Assembly (NCBI RefSeq): GCF_030817275.1
Contig: NZ_JAUSZD010000002.1
Span: forward strand, 5,208,001 to 5,272,000
Direction: 5' to 3'
Length of the DNA: 64,000 nt
Origin: Paenibacillus sp. V4I7
GTDB lineage: Bacteria > Bacillota > Bacilli > Paenibacillales > NBRC-103111
Shown: one piece after another, positions 36,574-45,200 of the stretch
Layout of the letters: each line of letters starts with the position of its first letter
Numbering within the stretch: position 1 is the stretch's first letter
The notes under the pieces: generated by a model
Told to the model about the DNA's origin: nothing
Databases searched by the model: none
Seen by the model: the letters and a program-made list of their open reading frames with translations, nothing else
Position numbers and translations under genes: made by a program

Positions 36574-37674
36574 ATGAAAAAGCAAACATGGTTTTTCAAA
36601 AGCTTATCCGTCTTAACCATTCTCTTTTTGGGGCTGGTACTAACAGCATGCGGGAAAACAGCGAACACATCCGCCGGTTCGAATACGCCTGCTCCTTCAC
36701 TTGCAGCATCTTCCACAGCCGCCTCTTCACCCAGCAGTAAAACTGCAGCGGATGCCAAGCCCAAAGAAAAAGTAACCATCAATATCGGGGTACAGGGCAA
36801 AACCGGCATTTTCGTCTATGCCCGGGAAAACGGATTTTTCGAAAAAGCCTTTGCAGCTGTTGGAGCCGAAGTAAAATGGAATGAATTTGCCAGTGGCCCT
36901 CCCCATTTTGAAGGACTGGCTTCAGGAAGACTCGATTTCGGAAGCGTCGGAGGAACGCCAGTCATTTCCGGCCAAGTCGGCGGCGTAGATTTCAAAGCCA
37001 TTGGCGTCACGGGAGACGGTAAAAAAGGCAATATGATCGTCATTCCGAAAAATAGTCCGATCAAAGAACTAAAGGATTTGAAGGGCAAGAAAATCGCAGT
37101 AGCCAAAGGCAGCAGCGCTTATAACTTCTTATATATGGCTATCGATAAGGTCGGTTTGAAAGGCGACGACATTAAAGTGATTCAGCTTCAACCCGATGAA
37201 GCCAGACCTGCTCTAGATAGCGGCGCGATTGATGCTTGGTCGATATGGGATCCATATGCGACCACTGCCGTCTTTCAAACCGGCGCTAAAATATTGGTAT
37301 CCGGTCAGGATTTGAATATCAATGCTCCCGGCTTCTTGATTGCAAGAACCAAGTTTACCCAGGAACACCCCGATCTCACAGTGCTCTTCCTGAAAACTTA
37401 CGAGCAAGCCCGCAAATATTACTTAGATCATCAAGACGAAGTTGCAGACGAATTTGTCAAAACGCAAAAGCTTGACAAAGAGATCATCGTCACTGTTTTG
37501 AAAAACTCAACACCTTTGCTATCACCGATCACTGCCGAATACGCCAAGGCCCATCAAGAGCAGGCTGACTTCCTTTATTCAGTAGGGGCGATAAACAAAA
37601 AACTTGATACTTCGCATGTATTGGAAAGTAAGTTTGTTGAGCAAGCGCTCAAAGAGCTGGTCACGCAGAAATGA
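36574..37674 (+). CDS. Sulfonate-type ABC substrate-binding lipoprotein (second copy)
   Basis: 366 residues. The lipobox ends LVLTAC (Cys near 26) and is followed by a Ser/Ala-rich spacer to about 60. The binding domain parallels the gene at 28203 (FASGPPHFEGLASGRLDFGSVGGTP, AVAKGSSAYNFLYMAIDKVG, LDSGAIDAWSIWDPYAT). The plus-strand operon has no permease or ATPase, so it probably docks on SsuBC encoded divergently. Terminator follows. Confidence 0.85.
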   Translation: MKKQTWFFKSLSVLTILFLGLVLTACGKTANTSAGSNTPAPSLAASSTAASSPSSKTAADAKPKEKVTINIGVQGKTGIFVYARENGFFEKAFAAVGAEVKWNEFASGPPHFEGLASGRLDFGSVGGTPVISGQVGGVDFKAIGVTGDGKKGNMIVIPKNSPIKELKDLKGKKIAVAKGSSAYNFLYMAIDKVGLKGDDIKVIQLQPDEARPALDSGAIDAWSIWDPYATTAVFQTGAKILVSGQDLNINAPGFLIARTKFTQEHPDLTVLFLKTYEQARKYYLDHQDEVADEFVKTQKLDKEIIVTVLKNSTPLLSPITAEYAKAHQEQADFLYSVGAINKKLDTSHVLESKFVEQALKELVTQK

Positions 37675-37716
37675 GAATCGGCTCCGCATTTAGAAGCAGA
37701 GAGTTTCAATGTAAGA

Positions 37717-37757
37717 AAGAACCGTCAGGGAAGATGAAGATCTCCCGACGGTTCTTT
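37717..37757 (+). terminator. Terminator of the LLM-SBP operon
   Basis: AAGAACCGTC and GACGGTTCTT form a long stem with an inner GGGA/TCCC pairing, followed by TTTT on the plus strand. Confidence 0.85.
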
Positions 37758-37795
37758 TGGTTTATATCCATCAATCCACTTAGGATTCATTCCGA

Positions 37796-38360
37796 TTATT
37801 TCAAATCAAATCCTTGATCATGCAGAAAAGACCGCAAATGATCTCTTTTTCTGGAGCGAAGCCGTGCGGCCATTTCCATGGACCAATCGGAATCCCGATT
37901 CTCCCCTGTCCGCGTTAGTAAAAATTCCCGAATGGCTTGGTTGTAGGATTCGATTCCAGCCGCATACGATTCCGTTGAGTACCGTTCATGATGAACAATC
38001 GTTTCAACCGGCAGACGAGGTCTTTGTGTCGGATGCTGATCCGGGTATCCGACGCACATTCCAAATACGAGATAGACTACTTGGGCAGTAACAGCAACTC
38101 GGATATCTCCTTTGGTTTATCCCGTATTCCGCCGATATAGACGATACCAAGGCCCAGCGATTCTGCTGCAACCGCTGCGTTTTGCGCTGCCAAAGCGGCA
38201 TCGATCGTTGAAATCAGGAAATCTCCGTCGAGTCGGGCAGCGTTAGCTCCTCTTCCTCATATAAACTGGCGGCAATCTGCAGACGTCTAATGTCGGCGCA
38301 CCATACGAGGAATACCGGGCATTCATCGATATAGGGTTGATTATTAGCATGCCCTTTTTC
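37796..38360 (-). pseudogene. NfsA/NfrA-type nitroreductase (flavin reductase) remnant
   Basis: Three frames together give NQPYIDECPVFLVWCADIRR, then DFLISTIDAALAAQNAAVAA continuing ESLGLGIVYIGGIRDKP, then VFGMCVGYPDQHPTQRPRLP. These are typical NfsA/NfrA oxidoreductase segments. At least two frameshifts (near 38225 and 38078) and loss of the N-terminal region make it nonfunctional. NfrA-type enzymes can reduce FMN for LLM monooxygenases, so this may be the former flavin reductase of the adjacent cluster, which otherwise has none. Confidence 0.8.
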
Positions 38361-38411
38361 CCCTTTCTGTTCTTAGAACTGGTTTGTCAATTCCGATTGT
38401 CATACCCTGAC

Positions 38412-38453
38412 ATAAATAAACCGAAACCCTGATTTAAGGATTCCGGTCTATTT
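38412..38453 (-). terminator. Terminator after the sulfatase fragment
   Basis: An imperfect stem of AAATAGACCGGAA with its partner arm lies downstream of the stop at 38487, with a central GG/CC arm. It resembles the terminators after the sigK/ABC units in its ACCGG arm. Confidence 0.5.
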
Positions 38454-38486
38454 AGCCCAAGTAGAATATACTCAATCCTTCATCTG

Positions 38487-39134
38487 CTATGGCTTTCTTT
38501 TATACGAATATGCAGTACTGTTATCAAACTGTTCCTGCCAATCCGGAGCGGCAATTCCCGAAACGCTTCCTTTCAACAAAGGGTCTTTCGTACGGCTCAT
38601 CCAAGCATCAACCTTAGACCTTAGCTCTATAAGAACTTCCGCATACTCTGGAAGGTTGGTAACGTTACATTTTTCAATCGGATCCTTCTCCAAATCGTAC
38701 AACTCCTCCGGAACGTTAGGAGCGTAATACTCATCTCTTACGACAACTCCCGAAAGACTTCGATGAATATCACGCGGCAAGTAAACCGACGGGCCATCCT
38801 CAAAGTTACGGATATATTTAAATTTTCCTGTCCATACACTCCGCATAGGGTGATATTGGTCATGCCAGGTAAGCTCAGAAAAGAAATGATCGCGGGTTGG
38901 CAGATTACTTTCCGCAGGTTTCAATAGGTTCAAAAAGCTGTTTCCATCAATCCCTTGCGGGACATCTACTCCAATAAATTCGAGGAGAGTCGGCATTAAG
39001 TCTACGTTGCATAACAGTTGATTTACAACCTTACCTCCATCCATACGCCCAGGATAATACATGACTAGCGCTGTTTCCAATCCAGCATCCATCAAAGTAT
39101 CTTTGGCTCTCGGGAAAGCGATACCGTGATCGCT
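38487..39134 (-). pseudogene. Sulfatase C-terminal fragment fused to ABC unit 2
   Basis: About 215 codons of a type I sulfatase C-terminal region: [20 protein letters not shown] (the DHG metal/substrate motif), DLMPTLLEFIGVDVPQGIDG, KYIRNFEDGPSVYLPRDIH and ELYDLEKDPIEKCNV. The N-terminal half with the catalytic Cys/Ser (formylglycine) site is missing. The frame begins inside the ABC signature region at 39128-39134, where AGCGATC is shared by both genes. No start of its own is likely. Confidence 0.85.
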
Positions 39135-39621
39135 ACTCGCTGCTGTTGTCCACCAGACAGCTCCGAAGGAAAGTGCTTCCTGCGGTCCAGTAAATCCACC
39201 GCTTCCAATGCTTGAAAACAAGCGGCTCCCGCTCTTTCTTGCTCATTCCCCGATAAATCAAAGGCAGCTCCACATTCTCATAAGCACTTAATCTCGGCAG
39301 CAAGTTAAAACTCTGAAAAACGAAGCCAATCTTCTGATTACGAATCTCAGCAAGCCCAGAATCCTTAAGTACATTTATTGCATGTCCATCCAGATCATAG
39401 ATACCTTTATCTACAACATCCAAACACCCGATGATGTTCATCAGTGTTGATTTGCCGGAACCTGACGGTCCCATGATTGCAACGAACTCTCCATAATCAA
39501 TATCTAACGAGACATCGTCTAACGCTTTAATCGTTTCCTCGCCCATCGTATAATACTTACTGGCATTTTCGATATGAATTAATGTTATAACCTTCACCTC
39601 CATTACTTGCACATCGTCCAA
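39128..39621 (-). pseudogene. Truncated MacB-type ABC ATPase, unit 2
   Basis: Same ATPase as at 44 and 57865, intact from Walker A (GPSGSGKST) through the signature SELSGGQQQ in successive frames. The codon that serves as ATG start in the other copies is ATA here (KVITLIHIENAS), and a frameshift near 39205-39230 scrambles the stretch before the signature. Everything after QQQRVA, including Walker B and the switch His, has been replaced by a sulfatase fragment. It cannot be a working ATPase. Confidence 0.85.
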
Positions 39622-39648
39622 ATAAATGAAGTATCCGATTCATAACCC

Positions 39649-40176
39649 TTATCGTTTCGCCTTATAAAACTCATGATACAGTTTCATCAGCGCCCGCTTC
39701 TCAATCCTCGAAACATAGGAACGGCTAATGCCCAATTCCTTCGCAATCTCCCGCTGCGTCCGCTCTTCCCCGCCAAGCTCCAGCCCAAACCGACCAACGA
39801 CGACTTCCTTCTCGCGATCGTCCAAGATTTCCAAGTTCCGATATATTTTGCTCTTCTCTATCTTGAGCTGCACCTTATCCACTACGTCATCCGCTTCCGT
39901 ACCGAGAATGTCGATGAGCGTAATTTCATTCCCCTCTTTGTCCGTTCCGATGGGATCATGCAAAGACACATCTTTGCGCGTTTTCTTAAGCGAACGCAGA
40001 TGCATAAGGATCTCGTTCTCGATACAGCGAGCCGCAAACGTCGCGAGCTTGGTCCCTTTGTTCGGCGAAAACGACTCGATGGCTTTGATCAAACCGATCG
40101 TTCCAATCGAGATCAAATCCTCGAGATCTTCTCCTGTGTTGTCGAATTTTTTGACAATATGAACACAAAGCAACGT
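39649..40176 (-). pseudogene. sigK: 5'-truncated sigK (sigma-K) gene, unit 2
   Basis: Same fragment as unit 1, 174 codons. It begins [14 protein letters not shown], closer to normal SigK (VAHIVKKF) than the VHNLKKF of units 1 and 3. Region 4.2 keeps the usual [12 protein letters not shown] is close to unit 1, with scattered, mostly silent changes. Homology ends at ACGTTGCTT near 40176, after which comes unrelated sequence leading to a homogentisate dioxygenase fragment. Confidence 0.8.
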
Positions 40177-40183
40177 AGTAGGC

Positions 40184-40258
40184 GGGACACCGTCAGTGTC
40201 CCTTTTTCCGGATTATGTTCAATCATCCTTTTAGGAGAACCCTTTCCTAGGGCTTCCT
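40184..40258. terminator. Two hairpins between sigK unit 2 and the hmgA fragment
   Basis: GGGACAC-CGTCA-GTGTCCC followed by TTTTT (40184-40207) is a clean plus-strand terminator with no plus-strand gene before it. A second stem at about 40232-40258 (GGAAGCCC with GGGTTCTCC on the minus strand) would end the dioxygenase fragment. Confidence 0.6.
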
Positions 40259-40260
40259 AA

Positions 40261-40917
40261 CTATTTTTGAACCCAGCTGTATGGATAATTTTGATCCTCT
40301 AGCTGTGCAGCTCCATTCACTACACTTAAGGGACGGAAAGTATCAATCATAACCGCTAACTCTAAAGTCTCTTTTTTTCCGATGCTGGCTTCAATTTTAC
40401 CTGGATGCGGTCCATGAGGAATACCTGACGGATGCAAGGTAATGGAGCCTTGCTTAACACCTTTGCGGCTCATAAAATTGCCTTCGACGTAGTAGAGCAC
40501 TTCATCACTGTCCACATTGTTATGATAATACGGAGACGGAATGGAGTCCGGATGGTAATCAAACAATCTCGGAACAAACGAGCAAACGATAAAGTTATTC
40601 CCTGCGAAAGTTTCGTGAATGGGTGGCGGCATATGAATTCGACCTGTTATCGGTTCAAAATCTCCAATGCTGAAAATATAAGGGTACAAATAACCGTCCC
40701 AACCAACGACGTTCAATGGATGATAGTTGTAGATATGGGAGTGCAAATAACCTCTGGTTTTGGTTCTAACCTCATATTCGCCGAAATCCGTACGGCATTC
40801 CAATGTTTCAGGCAGCCGAATATCTCTTTCACAGAAAGGGCTATGCTCTAGAAGCTGTCCATGCTCATTCCGATAGCGCTTTGGTGTGCTAATCCAACTA
40901 TTCGTTTCTACGTTCAA
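40261..40917 (-). pseudogene. hmgA: Homogentisate 1,2-dioxygenase, 5'-truncated
   Basis: About 218 C-terminal codons of HmgA, normally about 380-440 residues. Metal ligands and signature segments are present: VVGWDGYLYPYIFSIGDFEP, IHMPPPIHETFAGNNFIV, CSFVPRLFDYHP, NVDSDEVLYYVEGNFMSRKG and LHPSGIPHGPHPGKIEASIG. The only start is a TTG directly after a TAG at its upstream edge. The N-terminal domain is absent, so it is a remnant although the iron-binding core is undamaged. Confidence 0.85.
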
Positions 40918-41045
40918 AAACTAGGAAAGGGCAGGCTGTTGATAATTCGTCTGCCCTCTCTGCTGTTCAATGGGTCAATAAAATATTTGGTCTTGCGGCA
41001 TAGTTAGAGTTCCACGCTAACTTCGGTTGTCTGTATAAGAGTAAT

Positions 41046-42094
41046 TTAAAGATGAACCGTTATCTTCCTTTCACTTGCACTGACGATTGCATCCAACACC
41101 TCTTGGTTACGGTAGCCGTCCATAAAGCTTGGGAATCCATCCGGGACGGAACCATCCAGCATCGCTAGAAAATCAGCGTACTGTGAAACTCTACACCGCT
41201 TCGGTACTGCGAGAACCGTCTTGGCAAGCTGGCCCGATTCTTCTTCACGGATCCAAATGAGCTGATCCGGCTCCAGTGTCGAAGCGTGAACTGTACCGTT
41301 GTCTCCGTAGATAGACACCTCGTGCTGATTGCCCGATCCGATGGCGTTACGCGATGTCTGGAAGACGCCCATGACATCGCCTGTCATCCTCGCTTGGAAG
41401 CTCGCGAAGTCGTCAACTTTGATCTTAACCATCTTCCCTGTCGTGGGGTCCGGACGCTCGGGTATGATGGTGTGCAACTGCGCTGACAGCTCTTGGAATT
41501 CCCCGAAGAGGAATCGTGCCATATCGATCATATGGGAGCCAAGATCACCCAGCGTGCCTGTACCAGTAATATCCTTATTGAACCGCCATACATAAGGGGT
41601 ATTGTACTGTGCCGCACCCCAGCCCTGCAAATACTGGATCGAGAAGCTGCGTATCCACCCAGCTTCCCCTCGCGCGCGAGCTCCCGTGCATAACGGAAAG
41701 CGGGCGTATAGCGGTAGCTGAAGCCGATCATTGCCGGCATCGGCTGCTGCTCGTACAGCTTCAACAGCGGCACGGCCTCCTCGAAGACACGTGTAAAAGG
41801 TTTCTCGGCCATGAACGGCTTGCGCGCCTGCAAACACGCGCGGACGATGTCCGCATGGACGTGGTTAGGCGTTACGGCCACAACAGCATCGACGTCCGGA
41901 TCTTCAATCAAATGCATAAAATCGGCATATCGCTTTTCAACGGCGATACTGAGCTGATCCCCTACTTTGCTCAGCACCTCTGCCTCCACATCACTAACCG
42001 CATTAAACTCAAAACAGCCTTCAGCGGTTAACCCCCGAATATGCGCTTGGGCCATACCACCCAAGCCGATTAAACCGATCCGAAACGTGTTCAT
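41046..42094 (-). pseudogene. Gfo/Idh/MocA oxidoreductase with single-base frameshift
   Basis: The N-terminal Rossmann part (FRIGLIGLGGMAQAHIRGL, VAVTPNHVHADIVRACLQARKPFMAEKPF with the catalytic EKP) and the C-terminal part (WIRSFSIQYLQGWGAAQYN, GTLGDLGSHMIDMARFLFGE) lie in two frames. Adding one base near 41665 (codons around EGKLGG) restores a protein of about 350 residues. Everything else is intact, so it may be a recent mutation or a sequence error. The start is the ATG at 42092-42094, after GAGGAGAG. Its promoter region is a near copy of that of lplB, so it belongs to the YesMN-controlled glycan locus. Confidence 0.85.
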
Positions 42095-42132
42095 GATTCT
42101 TTCTCTCCTCACATTCAATTATTAATGATCTT

Positions 42133-42186
42133 AGTATACAGCCATTGTACAGATCTCCCCACCGTTTTTGTGACCTATTTTTAGTC
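42133..42186 (-). promoter_or_regulatory. Shared promoter box, copy 1 (Gfo/Idh gene)
   Basis: The minus strand reads GGTCACAAAAACGGTGGGGAG, then 16 bases to TATACT (42133-42138), then CTAAGA. The same box with the same 16-base spacing precedes lplB (52484). The box covers the -35 region, suggesting an activator site, probably YesN. Confidence 0.65.
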
Positions 42187-42204
42187 GAAAGATGATATTC
42201 AAGC

Positions 42205-42262
42205 CAAAAAAGAGAATGACCGCAGGCGAGCCGTTTGCGGCTAATCAGCAGTCATACCCCTT
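42205..42262 (-). terminator. Terminator of the lplB-lplC-SBP-GH66 operon
   Basis: AGCCG-CAAA-CGGCT with flanking GAC/GTC pairing, followed by TCTTTTTT on the minus strand, right after the GH66 stop. Confidence 0.7.
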
Positions 42263-42265
42263 TTG

Positions 42266-45200
42266 TCATTGCTGGAATAGATTGAAAATCACTTGTGCGG
42301 TTTCGGAACGTTTAGCTAGGTGTAACGGATCAAACCGCTGTCCTCCCGGACCCTGCATCAGTCCAGCAGAAGCAGCTTTGCCCACAAATGACTTAGCCCA
42401 ATCGGAAATCTGGTCGGTGTCCACGAAATCCACCGCGTCTCCGCTGATGGCTTTCCCGCTCTTGTATTCCATCGCTCGAACGATCATGGTCGACATTTCT
42501 TCACGGGTAATCAAGTCTTGCGGAGCAAAGTTGGTATCGTTCTTCCCGCTAATGAGGCCCGCTTCAAATGCAGCAGACACAACGTCAGCGTACCATGCCG
42601 ATTGGTGTACATCTTGGAAAGGTGCTGCTTTTGTTTCCTTCAATCCCAGGGCACGAACAAGCAATGCTGCAAACTCCGCTCTGGTTGTTTGTCCATCCGG
42701 ATCGAACATCGAATCTGTTTTGCCATCGACGATTTGTTTAGCCGCCAAGGTTTGTACAGCTTCCGAAGCCCAATGGTCGGATGGAACGTCGTTGAAGGAT
42801 TTCACATATTCGATAAGAGCATACTTGCTGAAATGGTTCAATTGCACCATTACTTTTTTGTTCACTTTGTCGATTGTGCCGCCAACATACTCCCAAACTT
42901 GCTTGCTTTCATTGAAGTAGTAGATTCCCAGAAGGTTCTCTTTTGCATTAGAGCCTTCGTAGGAAATGCTCAGCTCAACCGGGTTTTGGAATTGCGATAC
43001 GGTACCCAGTACCTTATCGTCCTTCATTACCTGGATGCTTAATTCAAGAATAGTGCCCACAGCAGCGATCTTGGTGTTGGAATTCTTGCTTGGAATAAAT
43101 GGAGCTGCGTCCAAATCATTGATCGTCACGGTAATCTGAGCATTACTTTCGCTCGAAGCAAGCACAGCTGCTTCATTCAAAATGCTGCTTGGTATTGTCA
43201 GCTTCTGTTTACCTTTCGTCAGCACCAGCCTATCGGTGATGTAATCTTTCACTGCACTGACTGAGAGAAGAACCTTCTTCTCGGCATTTTTCAACTCGAC
43301 TTCAAACTTCCCGCCTTTTGCATTCTTTAGGCTCTCATTATTTACGACGACCGTGTCCGACGGCGTGGAAGGAGGATTTACGGACGGTACGGTCACCGGA
43401 TCTGGTGAAGGTAAAGGTGTTGGCGTCGGTGTTACTGGAGGCGATGGTTCTAACCAAGGTATTACGACCGGAGACGGTTCTTGAGTCGTATAAGCTAACG
43501 TCAAGGAATCAATGTCAATTCCGGTCTGTTCGGTCGCTTCCTCCATTTTGATCTTAAAGGCGTTATTACTTGACTTTGAGGACACGTATACCGGAATAAC
43601 TGCTTCCGCCCAGTCGGTCGTTCCACCAGCTAAGGTTACAACGCCTGCTTTTTGATCGTTGATGTATACGCTTCTCTTGGTGTCAGAACCTTTATTTCTG
43701 TACTTAAAAGTTAAGTTATAGCTTCCGTCGGAACTAACCGGACCCGTGGACAGGGTAAAGAAATCTCCCTGCTGCTTAAAGTCATAGATGTAACCTCTGT
43801 CAGCTGCTACGGTTTCAACTGCGGCACTTCCAGCAAGAACAGCTGCTTCTGCTTGTAGATCTGTCGTTCCTATCGTCAATTTATCCAACAGAATCGACGC
43901 TTGCTGATTGGATGCCGGCACCAACTTCAGTGTGTTGCTGCCCAATTGCAGCGTCACGTCTACCGATACAGTCTGCCAATCATTGGTTGCAGCGAAGGAT
44001 ACCGGAACTGTTGTGCCGTTCACTTCCAACTGATAGGCTCCTTGGGTTCCAGCCTTATAAGTGAAAACGACAGGAACTGTTCCAGCTTCTGCACGATGAT
44101 AGGCAAAAGTAATGCTATCTCCGGATTTACCGAAGTCATCCAACCAGTAGGTACCTTTCGTGATGCCGTTAACTGTGGTGTCGGTGCCCTCTGCTTCAAT
44201 CTTGCCGGTTTCCATAACAAGCGCGTGCAGGTTGAGCCAGTTATTTGTGCTATTCAGCGTAAGCGTAATGGTATTTCGGCCTTGATTTAGCGTTGCTGGA
44301 AAATTCATATAGCTCCAATTGCCGTCGTTGCCGTACCAATCGTTATCTGGCAAAGTTACAGGAATGTCGGAACCATTCACGTTTACTACGCCGGTATTGC
44401 TGTTACCAGAACGATACATGAATCCAAGTGTATGTGGACCTGCATCCGAAGCATCCAATGTAAAGGAGACGGATTTAGTCGGATCCCCATTAAAGTTATC
44501 CGTTTTTGCATCGATGCCCGTGGTAGTAAGAGCTACTCCTCCGGTTGCAGACACGTGTTGGGAATCATCCACCGCTATAATCAACGGTTGCACCAGCACA
44601 TTGTCCAGGTTTACATATTGTCCGTTAGATGTCAGAGCAAGTCTGATTTTATTCATACCTGTCTGAAGTGGAAGATCGACGGTTTTTAATCCCCATTTGC
44701 CGTCTCCGCCCCAACGGGTTGTCGATTTAAAGGCGGCGTTCGTTGCTTTCTCCACGCCATTTACAGAAATCACCGCAGTAGCGTTATTCTGTGTCGCATA
44801 TTTGAAGCCGAACTGATAGGTTCCCTCGGTTACTGTCGTCACATTAAACTCTACGTAATCCGGAGCGTTGGTGATATTGTTGACGTAAATTTCAGAAGAG
44901 ACTTCAGGATGAACCTGAATTTGGGCCGCTTGCGTCGGATTCCAGCCGATCGCCGCATTCTCCGCTTCATAACGGTCGCTGCCGATGTGCAATCGATCAA
45001 CCTTCATTCCGCTGTCGGATGTATGGGTCTTCAAAGTAATTGTGTTGTGGCCTTCATGAAGCGCCAATGATACACTCTGCTCCTTGTACGTATCCCAGTC
45101 GCCTGTAGAAGCGAACGATACATCTGTAATAGCCGGTTGGTCGTTTACCAGAATGTTTCTCCGTACAGGAGTCGATTCGATCCCGTAATTGAAAGCCACG

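Noticed and set aside
39673-40260. Long plus-strand ORF of 195 codons opposite sigK unit 2, also present opposite units 1 and 3
   Set aside because: It is the antisense of a strongly conserved sigma factor coding frame, with no ribosome binding site or family resemblance; the similarity between copies follows from the sigK frame.
40996-41025. GTTAGAGTTCCACGCTAAC near 41006 as a seventh hairpin repeat
   Set aside because: It shares GTTAG/CTAAC arms and TTCC but differs in arm order and lies outside the cassette region; similarity is too weak to include.
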